Assembly: GCF_040907265.1 (NCBI RefSeq)
Contig: NZ_JBFOHP010000002.1
Location: 7,440,001 to 7,504,000, forward strand
Direction: 5' to 3'
DNA length: 64,000 nt
DNA from: Streptomyces sclerotialus
GTDB lineage: Bacteria > Actinomycetota > Actinomycetes > Streptomycetales > Streptomycetaceae
Position numbers and translations under genes: made by a program. This document shows, piece after piece, positions 51,897-61,096 of this stretch. Each line of letters opens with the position of its first letter. The first letter of the stretch is position 1. The notes beneath the pieces were generated by a model. That model saw only the letters and a list, made by a program, of their open reading frames with translations. It was not told the origin of the DNA and ran no database searches.

Positions 51897-53044
51897 CGGC
51901 CGGCGAACGGGACGATGCCCGCCTCGGTGGTGCGCGGCCCGGCCGGGTGCTGCCACAGGCCGCGCCGCTCCAGCAGCGGCAGCACGCCTTCACCGAACCA
52001 GTACGCCTCCTCCAGGTGCGGCACCCCGGAGAGGACGAACTCCTCGATGCCCAGCCGGGCGTACTCCTCGATGAGGTTCGCGACCTCGGCGTGGCTGCCC
52101 ACCAGCGCCGTACCGGCGCCGCCGCGTACCAGCCCGACACCGGCCCACAGGTTGGGGTAGATCTCCAGGTTGTCGCTCGACCCGCTGTTGTGCAGCTCGC
52201 GCATCCGGCGCTGGCCCTCGGACTCGCTGGTCGCCAGGCCCTGCTGCACCGCCTTGATGCGCTCCGGGTCCATGCCCTTCAGCAGCCGCTCGGCCTCGGC
52301 CCACGCCTGCTCCGAGGTGTCCCGGCTGATGGTGTGCAGCCGGATGCCGAACCGTACGTCGCGGCCCTGCGCGGCGGCCAGCGAGCGGATCCAGTCGATC
52401 TTCTGCTTCACCTGCTGCGGCGGCTCGCCCCAGGTCAGATACACATCGGTGTACCGTGCGGCCACCTCGCCGGCCGCGGGCGAGGAACCGCCGAAGTAGA
52501 CCCGCGGCACGGGGTCGGGCAGCCGGTTCAGCTTCGCGCCCTCCACCCGCAGGTGCTCGCCGTGGTGGTCGACCGTCTCCCCGTCCCACAGCCGCCGCAC
52601 GATGTCCAGGAACTCGCCGGTGCGCGCGTACCGCTGGTCCTTGCCGAGGAAGTCACCGTACGCGCGCTGCTCCGCCGACTCGCCGCCGGTCACCACGTTG
52701 AGCAGCAGCCGGCCGTGCGACTGCCGCTGGTACGTCGCCGCCATCTGCGCCGACAGGGTCGGACTGATCTGGCCGGGCCGGAAGGCCACCAGGAATTTCA
52801 GCCGTTCGGTGACCTGGGTGAGCATCGCCGTGGTCAGCCAGGCGTCCTCGCACCAGGCCCCCGTCGGGGTCAACGCCCCTACGAAGCCGAGCTGTTCGGC
52901 GGTACGGGCGATCTGGCCGAGGTACTCGACCGAGGCGGGCCGGTCGCCGCCGGCGGTACCGGGCTGTGCGCCGTGGCCACCGCCGACGATGTGCCGGCTG
53001 TCACCGGTCGTGGGCAGGAACCAGTGGAACGTCAGAGCAGACAT
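51893..53044 (-). CDS. ssuD: alkanesulfonate monooxygenase-like (SsuD, LLM flavin enzyme)
   Basis: The 383-residue protein is an LLM monooxygenase of the SsuD type: FHWFLPTTGDSRHIVG near the start, TERLKFLVAFRPGQISPTLS near 90, GRLLLNVVTGGESAEQRAYG near 120, and VYFGGSSPAAGEVAARYTDV near 210. SsuD uses FMNH2 and O2 to release sulfite from alkanesulfonates. GGAG upstream fixes the ATG at 53044. It is preceded by a cysteine-containing leader peptide and followed by an overlapping MHS transporter gene, the setting of a sulfur-starvation operon. No flavin reductase gene is visible. Confidence 0.9.
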   Translation of the reverse strand: MSALTFHWFLPTTGDSRHIVGGGHGAQPGTAGGDRPASVEYLGQIARTAEQLGFVGALTPTGAWCEDAWLTTAMLTQVTERLKFLVAFRPGQISPTLSAQMAATYQRQSHGRLLLNVVTGGESAEQRAYGDFLGKDQRYARTGEFLDIVRRLWDGETVDHHGEHLRVEGAKLNRLPDPVPRVYFGGSSPAAGEVAARYTDVYLTWGEPPQQVKQKIDWIRSLAAAQGRDVRFGIRLHTISRDTSEQAWAEAERLLKGMDPERIKAVQQGLATSESEGQRRMRELHNSGSSDNLEIYPNLWAGVGLVRGGAGTALVGSHAEVANLIEEYARLGIEEFVLSGVPHLEEAYWFGEGVLPLLERRGLWQHPAGPRTTEAGIVPFAGR

Positions 53045-53238
53045 GAGGACTCCGGGAAAGGGCGGCGGGCCACGTTCCGGGCAGGGCACAGCGGCCCGGC
53101 GACGTGCGTGACGATGCGCCGCGGAGGAGCGACGCCGATGCGCCGCTGGATGCGGGAAAAGACGCTGGATACGGGAGAAGAAGGAAAGGCGCGGCAGCGC
53201 GGCCCAGGAGAAGACGGGGTCCGCGGCCGGAAAGCGCG

Positions 53239-53319
53239 TCAGACGCGACAGTTGGCGCTGGCCTGACGACACAGATCGACGTGGAGGCGTCCCACGAGGA
53301 GGTCGGCAGCAGCAGTCAT
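53239..53319 (-). CDS. cysteine-containing leader peptide of the ssuD operon
   Basis: The 26-residue peptide starts at ATG 53319 and reads MTAAADLLVGRLHVDLCRQ, then ASANCRV, with stop at 53239-53241. The LLV-x-RLHVDLCRQ-x-S-x-xCR pattern is the actinobacterial leader peptide found before sulfate- and cysteine-related genes. Two cysteines near the end would stall ribosomes when cysteine is scarce. It lies 194 bases upstream of ssuD on the same strand. It is too short for ordinary gene calling. Confidence 0.82.
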   Translation of the reverse strand: MTAAADLLVGRLHVDLCRQASANCRV

Positions 53320-53326
53320 GCCTGGC

Positions 53327-53377
53327 ATTCTGCGTCGGCTCCCCGGCCCGGTTCAAGCCGTTGAGACAAGTGTTTCA
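53327..53377 (-). promoter_or_regulatory. promoter and candidate operator of the ssuD leader transcript
   Basis: On the minus strand, TTGAAC (53356-53351) is followed after 18 bases by CAGAAT (53332-53327), seven bases before the leader ATG, so the leader is probably leaderless. Just upstream lies TGAGACAAGTGTTTCA (53362-53377), a partial palindrome suitable for an activator. Confidence 0.6.
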
Positions 53378-53636
53378 GCAGGTGAGACGGTGTAGCCGCC
53401 GGTCAGGGCCCCGGCGTACGCGTCAGCGGCCGGCCTGCCGAGAGGCGTGCCGGTGGTCCATCGGCACGCCCGTGACCTTGCCGCAAAGCGTCCAGCTGTA
53501 CCAATGGCACAGCGTTTCCGAGGCCGGTTGAGCCAGTGTGTCCTCGGGTGTTCTGATGGTCGTGTCGATGGCGCTGCGGATTCCGCGGCGCCTTTTTCAT
53601 GCCATGCGGTACGGAATGCAGAAAGGGCGGGGATCT

Positions 53637-55151
53637 GTGCTGAAGAAGGTGTTCGTGGCTCCGGACCCGGGACGGCTGCGCCTGCGCAGTGCGCTGCGGG
53701 CGGTCCTCGGCATCGGACTGGCAGTGGCCCTGTGCGGTCTGGCCGGACACTCGCTGGCCGCGGCCATCACCGGCGGGCTCACGGCCCTGCTCGCCCTCTT
53801 CACGGTCATGGACACAACGGTCCGCGGGCAGGCGGTCACCACCGCGCTGTTCCCGGCGGTGGGCTTCCCCGTACTCGCCCTCGCCGCGGTGCTGCACGAC
53901 CACCCGCAGGCCCGGGACGCGGCCTTCCTCGCCGTGGTCGGCGCCGGGGTGTACGCCCGCCGATGGGGGCCGCGGGGACACTCCCTCGGCGTGCTCGGCT
54001 TCATGGCCTTCTTCGCTTCGCAGTTCCTGCACACGGTGCCCGGCCGGCTGCCGGAGCTGTACGCGGCGATGCTGCTGTCCCTGCTGGCCTCCTCGACCGT
54101 GCGCTTCGGCCTGTGGTGCTACGAGCGGCGGCTGCCGCCGGCCGCCGTGGTACCGCCGCTGACCGGCGGCACCGGGTTCGCCCGGCCGACCACCCGGCAG
54201 GCGGTCCAGGCGGTGGCCGGCAGCGCCTTCGCGCTCGCCGCTGGGCAGGTGCTGTCGCAGGACCGCTGGTACTGGGCCGTGGGCGCGACCTGGTGGGTCT
54301 TCGTCAACACGGCGTCGAGCGGCGAGACCCTGGTCCGGAGCTTCCGGCGGGTCCTCGGCACGGTGCTCGGCCTGGTGCTCGGGCTGGGCGTGGCCGTACC
54401 GCTGCACGGCGCTCCGGTGGCCACCGCCGCACTCGTCGCGGTCTGTGTCTTCGGCATCTTCTACACGGCCGCCGTCTCGTACACCTGGATGATGCTCGCG
54501 GTGACGGTGCTGGCCGGTCTGCTGTACGGGCTCCTCGGGGTGCTGAACCCGGCACTGCTCGTCCTGCGGGTCGTGGAGACGGGCGTGGGGGCGCTCGGCG
54601 CGGTACTGGCCGTGCTCCTGGTGCTGCCGGTCACCACCCACGCCACCACCGACGCCTGGATCCAGCGGGCCCTGCGCTGCGTGCACGCCTGCACCGCCGA
54701 GGCCGCCGCCCGCCTCGCCGGCTCCGGTACGGCCGACCCCGCCGCGCGCGTCGCCGAACTGGAGCTGCTGCTCGGCCGGGTGCGGGCCTCCCTCGCCCCG
54801 CTGGTCCACCCGCTCAACCCGGTGCGGGCCCGTAAGGGACGGGCCCGCCAGGTCGTCGCCCTGCTCGACGACTGCGCCCGCGAGGTACGCGGCCTGGCCG
54901 CCGTCGCCGCCGACCCCGAGGCGTCCCACGACGACCGCCTCACCGCGGCCTGCCGACGGGTGGCGGCCGCGGTGGAGGCGCTCACCGCACCGCGCACGGC
55001 GGCCCGTGCGGAGCGGCCCGCCGTGGCCGCCGCACCGCAGGTCCACGCGGCGGAGCCGGCCCTCGCCCACCTGCACGGCCTGGAGCGGGCGCTCGCCGAA
55101 CTCGCGGTGCCGCTGCGCGCCCCCGGCCGCCCGCCGCTGATCGGCGCCTGA
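53637..55151 (+). CDS. FUSC-family membrane protein
   Basis: The 504-residue protein has two sets of hydrophobic helices: LGIGLAVALCGLAGHSLAAA near residue 25, GFMAFFASQFLHTV near 120, and RVLGTVLGLVLGLGVAVPLH near 240. The two membrane halves and a charged C-terminal region are typical of the FUSC (fusaric acid resistance-like) family, which includes aromatic acid exporters. The GTG at 53637 (LKKVFVAPDPGRL) is preferred from family length; in-frame ATGs lie at 53538 and 53613 among others. The gene is followed by a strong terminator. The substrate is unknown. Confidence 0.82.
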   Translation: MLKKVFVAPDPGRLRLRSALRAVLGIGLAVALCGLAGHSLAAAITGGLTALLALFTVMDTTVRGQAVTTALFPAVGFPVLALAAVLHDHPQARDAAFLAVVGAGVYARRWGPRGHSLGVLGFMAFFASQFLHTVPGRLPELYAAMLLSLLASSTVRFGLWCYERRLPPAAVVPPLTGGTGFARPTTRQAVQAVAGSAFALAAGQVLSQDRWYWAVGATWWVFVNTASSGETLVRSFRRVLGTVLGLVLGLGVAVPLHGAPVATAALVAVCVFGIFYTAAVSYTWMMLAVTVLAGLLYGLLGVLNPALLVLRVVETGVGALGAVLAVLLVLPVTTHATTDAWIQRALRCVHACTAEAAARLAGSGTADPAARVAELELLLGRVRASLAPLVHPLNPVRARKGRARQVVALLDDCAREVRGLAAVAADPEASHDDRLTAACRRVAAAVEALTAPRTAARAERPAVAAAPQVHAAEPALAHLHGLERALAELAVPLRAPGRPPLIGA

Positions 55152-55153
55152 GA

Positions 55154-55187
55154 GGCGGGACCGCCGGCGATCTCCGGCGGTCCCGCC
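55154..55187 (+). terminator. strong stem-loop terminator after the FUSC gene
   Basis: A perfect 14-base stem (GGCGGGACCGCCGG at 55154-55167, CCGGCGGTCCCGCC at 55174-55187) closes a six-base loop, CGATCT. It begins two bases after the stop codon. Confidence 0.88.
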
Positions 55188-55251
55188 GCCCGGCTGTTAG
55201 CGTCGGTGACCGACCAGCACGGCGCGTACGGACGAGAAGCGGGGTAGCAGC

Positions 55252-56310
55252 GTGAACGGTGACGGCCGAAACGTTTCCGAGTGGCGGGCCTACATCGGAT
55301 CGACGGCCGGCGGAGCCGGCGTGGTGACCGCCGGGTTCGACCCGGACAGCGGCGCCCTCAAGGAGCTGGACCGCACCGACGCGGTGACCAGCCCCTCCTA
55401 CCTCGCGGTGGCCGCCGGCAGCCGGCTGCTGTACGCGGTGAGCGAGACGCCGGACGGCGCGGCGGCGGCCTTCTCCCTCGCGGGGGAGCGGCCCGTCCTG
55501 CTCGCACCGCCCGCGCCCGTCCACGGCTCGGCACCCACCCACCTCACCCCGCACGCCGGGCACCTGCTCACCGCCAACTACCGCTCCGGCAGCGTGAGCG
55601 CGCTGCCGCTGCGGCCGGACGGCGCGCCCACCGAGCCCGGCCCCGGCGGCGTCCTCCAGCACCACGGCAGCGGCCCGCACCCGGACCGGCAGACCGGCCC
55701 GCACGCGCACGCCGTGGTGGCCGACCCGACCGGGCGCTGGGTGCTCAGCGTGGACCTCGGTACCGACTCCGTCCGCGTGTGCGACATCGATCCGGGCAGC
55801 GGCGAACTGGTCATGCGGCGCGAGATCACCCTGCGTGCCGGCAGCGGCCCGCGCCATCTGCGCTTCCACCCGCGCGGCCACCTCGCGTACGTCATCAACG
55901 AGCTGGACCCCACCGTGACCACCTGCCGCTGGGACGCCGTCCAGGGGCTGCTGTCACCGGTGGGGGAGACGCCCGTACTGCCCGAGGGCGGCGTGACGCC
56001 CACCCTGCCCTCCGAGTTCGTGGTCTCCGCCGACGGGCGGTTCGGCTGGGCCGCCAACCGCGGGGACGACAGCATCGCCGTACTGGCCCTGGAGCGGGAC
56101 GGGCTGGCGCCGCGGCTGGTGACGACCGTGCCGTGCGGCGGTGACTGGCCGCGCGACCTGGCGCTGCACCCCGAGGGCCGGTACCTCTACGCCGCCAACG
56201 AGCGTTCCGGCGACGTCACCTGGTTCACGGTCGATCCGGACACCGGCATCCCGGAGCGCGGCGGCTCCCTCCCTGTCCCGTCGGCCTCGTGCGTGGTCTT
56301 CGCGCGCTGA
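55252..56310 (+). CDS. lactonase-family beta-propeller protein
   Basis: The 352-residue protein shows seven repeated blade segments of the lactonase family: YIGSTAGGAGVVTAGFDPDS, AVTSPSYLAVAAGSRLLYAV, and GPHAHAVVADPTGRWVLSVD with the conserved HAH motif, then GPRHLRFHPRGHLAYVINE and GGDWPRDLALHPEGRYLYAA. It may act as a 6-phosphogluconolactonase or a related sugar lactonase in the cytoplasm. The start is GTG at 55252, behind a GGGGTAGC sequence. It stands alone between two terminators. Confidence 0.87.
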   Translation: MNGDGRNVSEWRAYIGSTAGGAGVVTAGFDPDSGALKELDRTDAVTSPSYLAVAAGSRLLYAVSETPDGAAAAFSLAGERPVLLAPPAPVHGSAPTHLTPHAGHLLTANYRSGSVSALPLRPDGAPTEPGPGGVLQHHGSGPHPDRQTGPHAHAVVADPTGRWVLSVDLGTDSVRVCDIDPGSGELVMRREITLRAGSGPRHLRFHPRGHLAYVINELDPTVTTCRWDAVQGLLSPVGETPVLPEGGVTPTLPSEFVVSADGRFGWAANRGDDSIAVLALERDGLAPRLVTTVPCGGDWPRDLALHPEGRYLYAANERSGDVTWFTVDPDTGIPERGGSLPVPSASCVVFAR

Positions 56311-56345
56311 GCGCCTGTGTCAGCACCCCGGCCGGACTCCGCTGC

Positions 56346-56373
56346 GGCTCGTACCGGCCGTCAGGTACGAGCC
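56346..56373 (+). terminator. stem-loop terminator after the lactonase gene
   Basis: GGCTCGTACC (56346-56355) pairs perfectly with GGTACGAGCC (56364-56373) around an eight-base loop. It is 35 bases after the lactonase stop. Confidence 0.78.
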
Positions 56374-56496
56374 AGTTGGCCGGTGCGTGCCCTCTTGCGT
56401 TCAGCCCGCTGAGCATGTTCAGCCGATAGCGGACGTTCAGCGGTGAGATCGTCCGAATGCCGGGCGCCGCGGCCCGGATCCGGGCAGGCTGACCGT

Positions 56497-57288
56497 ATGA
56501 CCGTCGGATTCAGTGGTGAAGTCGCCGAGTACTACGCCCGCTTCCGGCGCGGTTACCGCCCGGAGCTCCTGGACGCCCTGCAGGAGGCCTTCGGCCTGAC
56601 CGCCGGCGACACCGCGCTCGACCTCGGCTGCGGCACGGGACAGCTGGCCGTCCCGCTCGCCGCGCGGGTCGGCGCGGTCCTCGGTATGGACCCCGAACCG
56701 GACATGCTGCGGCTGGCCCGCCGCGCCGCCGACGAGGCGGGCGTGCAGAACGCCACCTGGGTGCTCGGCGCGGACGCCGACGTCGCGGCGCTCGGCACCC
56801 TGCTCGGCCGCGGCGCCCTGGCCATGACCGTCATCGGCCAGGCGCTGCACTGGATGGACCACGACCGGCTCTTCCGCGCGCTGCGCCCGATGCTGCGGCC
56901 CGGCGGCGGCATCGCCGTGGTCACCAACGGCGTACCGCTGTGGCAGCAGGAGAGCTACTGGTCGGACGCGCTCCGCGGATATCTGGAGCGGCACTTCGGC
57001 ACGGCGCTGGAGGCCACCTGCGGCACGGGCGACGACGACCGGTCCGTGTACGCCCAGGCGCTGCACGCGGCGGGCTACGACGGGGTGCGCGAGATCGACC
57101 ACAGCTACCGCGCCGAGCTGACCTTCGAAGAGCTGCTCGGCGGCGTTTTCTCCGCCGTACCGGCCGACCGGCTGCCCGGGCCCGGGGAACGCCCGCTGTT
57201 CGCCGCCGGACTGCGCGAAGCGCTGCCGGAGGGGCCGTACGCGGAGGAGGTGCGGGTGCGGGTGCTCGTGGGGCGGACGAGCGGCTGA
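56497..57288 (+). CDS. class I SAM-dependent methyltransferase
   Basis: The 263-residue protein has the SAM-binding motif I DTALDLGCGTGQLAVPLAAR near residue 42, an acidic residue in GMDPEPDMLRLARR near 65, and IGQALHWMDHDRLFRALRPM near 110, a typical motif of the ubiquinone/menaquinone-type small-molecule methyltransferases. The substrate is not evident. The ATG at 56497 is the family start; the longer frame from 56443 has no support. The gene is solitary. Confidence 0.86.
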   Translation: MTVGFSGEVAEYYARFRRGYRPELLDALQEAFGLTAGDTALDLGCGTGQLAVPLAARVGAVLGMDPEPDMLRLARRAADEAGVQNATWVLGADADVAALGTLLGRGALAMTVIGQALHWMDHDRLFRALRPMLRPGGGIAVVTNGVPLWQQESYWSDALRGYLERHFGTALEATCGTGDDDRSVYAQALHAAGYDGVREIDHSYRAELTFEELLGGVFSAVPADRLPGPGERPLFAAGLREALPEGPYAEEVRVRVLVGRTSG

Positions 57289-57300
57289 GAACGGCGGCCA

Positions 57301-57362
57301 GGGACGGCGACGGGGGAGCGGCCGGGACGGCGATGAGGGAAGCGGCCGGGACGGCGACGGGC
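57301..57362. repeat. GGGACGGCGA tandem repeats of about 23 bases
   Basis: GGGACGGCGA occurs at 57301, 57324 and 57348 within a G-rich block just after the methyltransferase stop. The period is 23-24 bases and the copies are imperfect. Confidence 0.7.
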
Positions 57363-57446
57363 CGCCACCGCGTGCTGCGGGGGCGGCCCGTCGGAGGTTC
57401 GGCCACCGGACCGGATCGCCGGCCGCCAGGGGCGGCCGGCGGCTGG

Positions 57447-58355
57447 TCAACGGGTCGCGGCGCCCTGAGCCGACTGCAGCGTGATGCCGAGCGACGCCGC
57501 GTAGTTGGACAGGACCAGGCGGCCCACCGCCATGTACGCACCCAGCGCCTCGGCGGAGGCACAGCCCGCCTCGGCCGCGGCCGCCCCCAGCAGGCCGTCG
57601 GCGATCTCCGGGCCGATCAGGTACGGGGCCAGCGCCAGCTGCTGCGAACCGGAGGTGCGCAGCTGCTCGGCCGTACGCGAGATCGCGCCCTCCTCGTCCA
57701 GCGCGGCGGCCAGCACCGGCACGGCGAGACGCGCGGACAGCAGCATGCCGGTGATGCCGGCGGCCTGCACGGCCTCCTCGCCGCCGACGGTGGCGAGGAT
57801 GATGCCGTCAGCAGCCGTTGCGACCGTGAACAGGCGGGCCCGGTCGGCGCGCGCCAGGCCGGCCTCGGACAGCCGCACGTGCAGCGCCTCGGCGAGCAGC
57901 GGGTGCGGGCCGAGCACATCGGTGAGCTCGGCGGCGGAACCGCTGTTCATGATCGCCTGGCGTATACGGCGCAGCAGGGCGTTGTCGGGCCCCGCGAGCA
58001 GCGGCACGACCACGGCGGCCGGGCTGTCCTTGAGGTCCGTCGCCCCGGCCTCGATACGGGCCCTGCGCTCGGCGGCAGCGTGCGAGAGCACGGCCTCCAG
58101 CGACGGGAACTCCTCGTCGCCGCCGTCGACGTACCCGATCCGCGCGTCGAGGCCGGGCAGCTCGGAGCGGGCGATGCTGGACACCTCCTCCGCCAGGCTG
58201 CGCGAAGCGGCGGTGGGGGCGCCGGGAACGGCCAGGACGAGCGCGGGCGCGCCCTCGGGCGCGACGACCGGCTCAGGGCGGCGGTGGCGTCCGGACTGAC
58301 GCGGACGCGGCATTCGTACAGGCAGGCCGGGTGCGGGCCCAGTGGGGGAACTCAT
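57447..58355 (-). CDS. CbiX-like (sirohydrochlorin chelatase-related) protein
   Basis: The 302-residue protein has two tandem CbiX-like halves: ALVLAVPGAPTAASRSLAEE at about 38-57 and HAAAERRARIEAGATDLKD near 92-110 in the first, then LFTVATAADGIILATVGGEE near 175 in the second. The metal-binding histidines of true CbiX/SirB enzymes are mostly replaced, so it may be a relative that binds something else. The ATG at 58355 gives MSSPTGPAPG. An Arg/Pro-rich N-terminal extension of about 30 residues may be unstructured. The gene does not adjoin cobalamin or sirohaem genes. Confidence 0.7.
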   Translation of the reverse strand: MSSPTGPAPGLPVRMPRPRQSGRHRRPEPVVAPEGAPALVLAVPGAPTAASRSLAEEVSSIARSELPGLDARIGYVDGGDEEFPSLEAVLSHAAAERRARIEAGATDLKDSPAAVVVPLLAGPDNALLRRIRQAIMNSGSAAELTDVLGPHPLLAEALHVRLSEAGLARADRARLFTVATAADGIILATVGGEEAVQAAGITGMLLSARLAVPVLAAALDEEGAISRTAEQLRTSGSQQLALAPYLIGPEIADGLLGAAAAEAGCASAEALGAYMAVGRLVLSNYAASLGITLQSAQGAATR

Positions 58356-58618
58356 GGCGCCGCATGCTAACGCCTCTTCGGCACCCGGTGCCGAGGGAGG
58401 GCACAGTCGGGTGGTTTGTGTACCGATTCGTCCCGCGCGTCTCCCTCCGGACATCCCGCGACACGCCGTGTGATCTGCGCGGATTTCTCGTTCGAGTGAG
58501 CACGGAAGGAGCGGCGGCAGAGATTCCGCTTGGGGGACGGTGGGGCGGAAGTGGTGGTCGAGGTGGGCGCGAAGGAGCGATTTTTCGTGTGCGCTTGTGA
58601 ATCTTGCTGGGGGCCGAC

Positions 58619-59806
58619 TCAGGGGCGGCCGTGCTGGGCCGGAGCCGGCGGAGGCCAGCCGTCCTCGGGACGCCGCCGGTCCACGACATGCAGGAGATGC
58701 TCGTCGGTGGGCAGCCGCAGTGCGTCCCGTGCCAGGGCCGACGCGATGAGCAGCGCGCCGTCCAGCGGGTCGCCGGCCGCAGCGGCGAGACGTACGCCGG
58801 GCAGCCGCACCGCGAGCGCCGACCGCAGCGGCTCCAGCAACGGCTCGCCCATCCTGAACAGCCCGCCGGTGCAGGCGATCTCCGGACGGGCGGGCCCGGC
58901 GGCCGGCGGGCAGACCGCGGCCGCGGTGTCGGCGATGTGGTGGGCGGCCTCGTCGAGGATCGCGGCGGCGAACTTGTCCTCGGCGGCGCACCGCGCCACC
59001 TCGGGGGCGAAGGAGGCCAGCACGGCGGGCCGGTCGGTGCGCGGGTAGAGCTTGCCGGGCAGGCCGGTGACCGGGCCGAACACCGCTTCCGCGCGGGCCA
59101 GCAGGGCCGCCGAACCGCCCGGCCGGCCGTCGTGCGCACGCATCGCCGCCGCCAGCCCGGCCCGGCCGATCCAGGCACCGCTGCCGCAGTCGCCCAGGAG
59201 GTGGCCCCAGCCGTCGGCCCGGCGCCAGCCGGTCGCCGCGGTGAGGTCGGTACCCATCGCGATCATGCCCGTACCGGCCGCGACGACGGCTCCGGGGCGC
59301 TGGCCGAGCGCGCCGGCGTACGCGGTGACCGCGTCGGCCGCGAGCGCCAGCCGGGCCGTGCCGAGCGAGCGGAACAGCGCGGTGGGCAGCGTCGCGCGCA
59401 GGCCGTCGCCGAGCGTGGCCATACCGGCCGCGCCCACGCACACCGCCACGCAGCGGCCGTGACCGCTCGTCCCATGCGCTCCCTGTGCCCCACCCGTCGT
59501 GCCTGCCTCGCCTGTCGCGCCGGTCTCACCCGTCGCTCCTGCCTCGCGCAGCAACGATTCGGCGGCCGGCAGGACCCGGGCGAGGAGATCGTCGGCGTCG
59601 ATGCCGCCCGGGCCCGTACGCACCGGTTCCGGGATGACGACCGTACCCAGCCGCCGCACGGGCACCGGCTCCGCCGCCGGGAGCCGGCCCGCGGCCGAGG
59701 TGGCGGCCGGGGCGCGCGTGCCGTCGGCGCGGGCGACCGCGATCCGCAGGCCCGAGCCGCCGGAGTCGACGCCGAGCACCAGTCCCGGTGCCGAGGGCTC
59801 ACCCAA
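58619..59806 (-). CDS. BadF/BadG/BcrA-family ATPase, N-acetylglucosamine kinase-like
   Basis: The 395-residue protein has the actin-like ATPase phosphate motif LVLGVDSGGSGLRIAV near residue 10, GAVVAAGTGMIAMGTDLTAA near 170, and GGLFRMGEPLLEPLRSAL near 310. This fits N-acetylglucosamine kinases of the BadF/BadG family. A Gly/Thr-rich segment of about 30 residues (around 88-118) is inserted near the first third. The start is TTG at 59806, eight bases inside the end of the scramblase-like gene; a GTG at 59779 is also possible. It is probably co-transcribed with that gene. Confidence 0.78.
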   Translation of the reverse strand: MGEPSAPGLVLGVDSGGSGLRIAVARADGTRAPAATSAAGRLPAAEPVPVRRLGTVVIPEPVRTGPGGIDADDLLARVLPAAESLLREAGATGETGATGEAGTTGGAQGAHGTSGHGRCVAVCVGAAGMATLGDGLRATLPTALFRSLGTARLALAADAVTAYAGALGQRPGAVVAAGTGMIAMGTDLTAATGWRRADGWGHLLGDCGSGAWIGRAGLAAAMRAHDGRPGGSAALLARAEAVFGPVTGLPGKLYPRTDRPAVLASFAPEVARCAAEDKFAAAILDEAAHHIADTAAAVCPPAAGPARPEIACTGGLFRMGEPLLEPLRSALAVRLPGVRLAAAAGDPLDGALLIASALARDALRLPTDEHLLHVVDRRRPEDGWPPPAPAQHGRP

Positions 59807-61034
59807 AGCCGCGGGCGTCCTGCTTGAGGGCGGTGTCGACGGTCAGCGCCGTCGCGACCACCAGGCTCAGCAGCGGGTCGGGCAGCTGCTGGTGGATCTG
59901 CAGGACGTAGTTGTCCGCCGTGGTGAACATCGTCTTGGCCAGGCCCTCCCAGGTCTTGGTGATCCGGGCGATCTCCTGGTCGGCGTGGTCGACGATGGCG
60001 AAGTTCCAGGCCCGCCAGTTCTCCGCCTTGATGGCGCCGATCTGCTGGCCGTTGACCACCATGGCGAAGTTGATCTTCCCGATGGCGTTCTGCTGCACGA
60101 TCTCGCCGACCGGCTGCCCGTCCGGGCGCTCCACCAGCACCTTGGACTTGATGAACTTCGCCGGCCGGGTCAGCACCAGCTGCGGCTGACCGTACGCGTC
60201 GCGGATCTCCAGCTTGTGGGTCATGTACTGGTCGAGGCTGGAGACCAGGCGCAGCACCTTCTTGGCGGTGCTCTGGCCGATCTGGACGACCGAGCCGACG
60301 GTGTTGCCGTTCTGATCGAAGACGCTGTACTCGTTCGTCATCTCGATCAGCTTGGCCTTCTGGTTCACGACCAGAACCGGCTCGGTGAACAGCGAACCGC
60401 CGCCCGGGCCGGCCGGCGCGACCCCCGCCTGCTGCTGCACCTGGCGCTGCACCTGCGCCGGGTCGGCGGCGCCGGGGCCCGGCCCCTGCTGCGGGTGGCC
60501 GTACCCCTGCGGTACCGGCTGCCCCATCTGCGGCTGTCCCATCTGCGGTGGGGCCTGCGGGTGCGGCTGCGGCTGGGCGTACGGCTGCTGCGGGGCGCCC
60601 TGCCCGTACGGCTGCGCCTGCGGCATCGGCTGCGCGCCGGGCTGGGGGCCCGGCTGAGCACCAGGCTGACTGCCTGGCTGAGCACCCGGCTGGGCACCGG
60701 CGGGCGGGAAACCGGGCTGTCCCGTCGGCTGGGCGCCGCCCTGCTGCCCGGGGACCTGGCCCTGCGCGCCCGGTGCCTGGGAGCCCGGAGCCTGTGCGCC
60801 CGGGGCCTGGCCCTGGTGGTGTGCGGCGGAAGCCCCGCCCTGCTGGGCGGCGCCCCCGGCGGCCTGCTGGGCCGCGGGACCTTGCTGCTGTGCCTGGTCC
60901 TGGGCCTGCGCCTGGCCCTGTCCGCCCGGGTGGGTGTGCTCGGTCCACCGGGTGCCGTCCCACCAGCGCAGTTGGTCAGGCGTGCCCTGCGGGTCGGCGT
61001 ACCAGCCCGCCGGGACGTTCGTGTTCGTGGTCAT
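59799..61034 (-). CDS. DUF2510-phospholipid scramblase-related protein
   Basis: The 411-residue protein starts with a DUF2510 motif (VPAGWYADPQGTPDQLRWWD at 7-26), continues with about 160 residues of Gln/Pro/Ala/Gly repeats, and ends with a scramblase/LURP-one-like domain (LFTEPVLVVNQKAKLIEMTN near 215, and FAIVDHADQEIARITKTWEG near 345). DUF2510 is widespread in actinobacteria and often precedes membrane domains; this protein may bind lipids at the inner face. The long repeat region would be flexible. Its 3' end overlaps the kinase-like gene. Confidence 0.85.
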   Translation of the reverse strand: MTTNTNVPAGWYADPQGTPDQLRWWDGTRWTEHTHPGGQGQAQAQDQAQQQGPAAQQAAGGAAQQGGASAAHHQGQAPGAQAPGSQAPGAQGQVPGQQGGAQPTGQPGFPPAGAQPGAQPGSQPGAQPGPQPGAQPMPQAQPYGQGAPQQPYAQPQPHPQAPPQMGQPQMGQPVPQGYGHPQQGPGPGAADPAQVQRQVQQQAGVAPAGPGGGSLFTEPVLVVNQKAKLIEMTNEYSVFDQNGNTVGSVVQIGQSTAKKVLRLVSSLDQYMTHKLEIRDAYGQPQLVLTRPAKFIKSKVLVERPDGQPVGEIVQQNAIGKINFAMVVNGQQIGAIKAENWRAWNFAIVDHADQEIARITKTWEGLAKTMFTTADNYVLQIHQQLPDPLLSLVVATALTVDTALKQDARGFG

Positions 61035-61096
61035 GCGGGCACACTATCCCTCCAGGTCAGGGCGGCCGCCAGGCCACCGGATCAGCGCCTGTGTGC

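Noticed and set aside
58331..58600. 89-residue plus-strand frame between the CbiX-like and kinase-like genes
   Set aside because: No ribosome binding site and composition of a chance frame; the region holds divergent promoter-like DNA of the CbiX-like gene.
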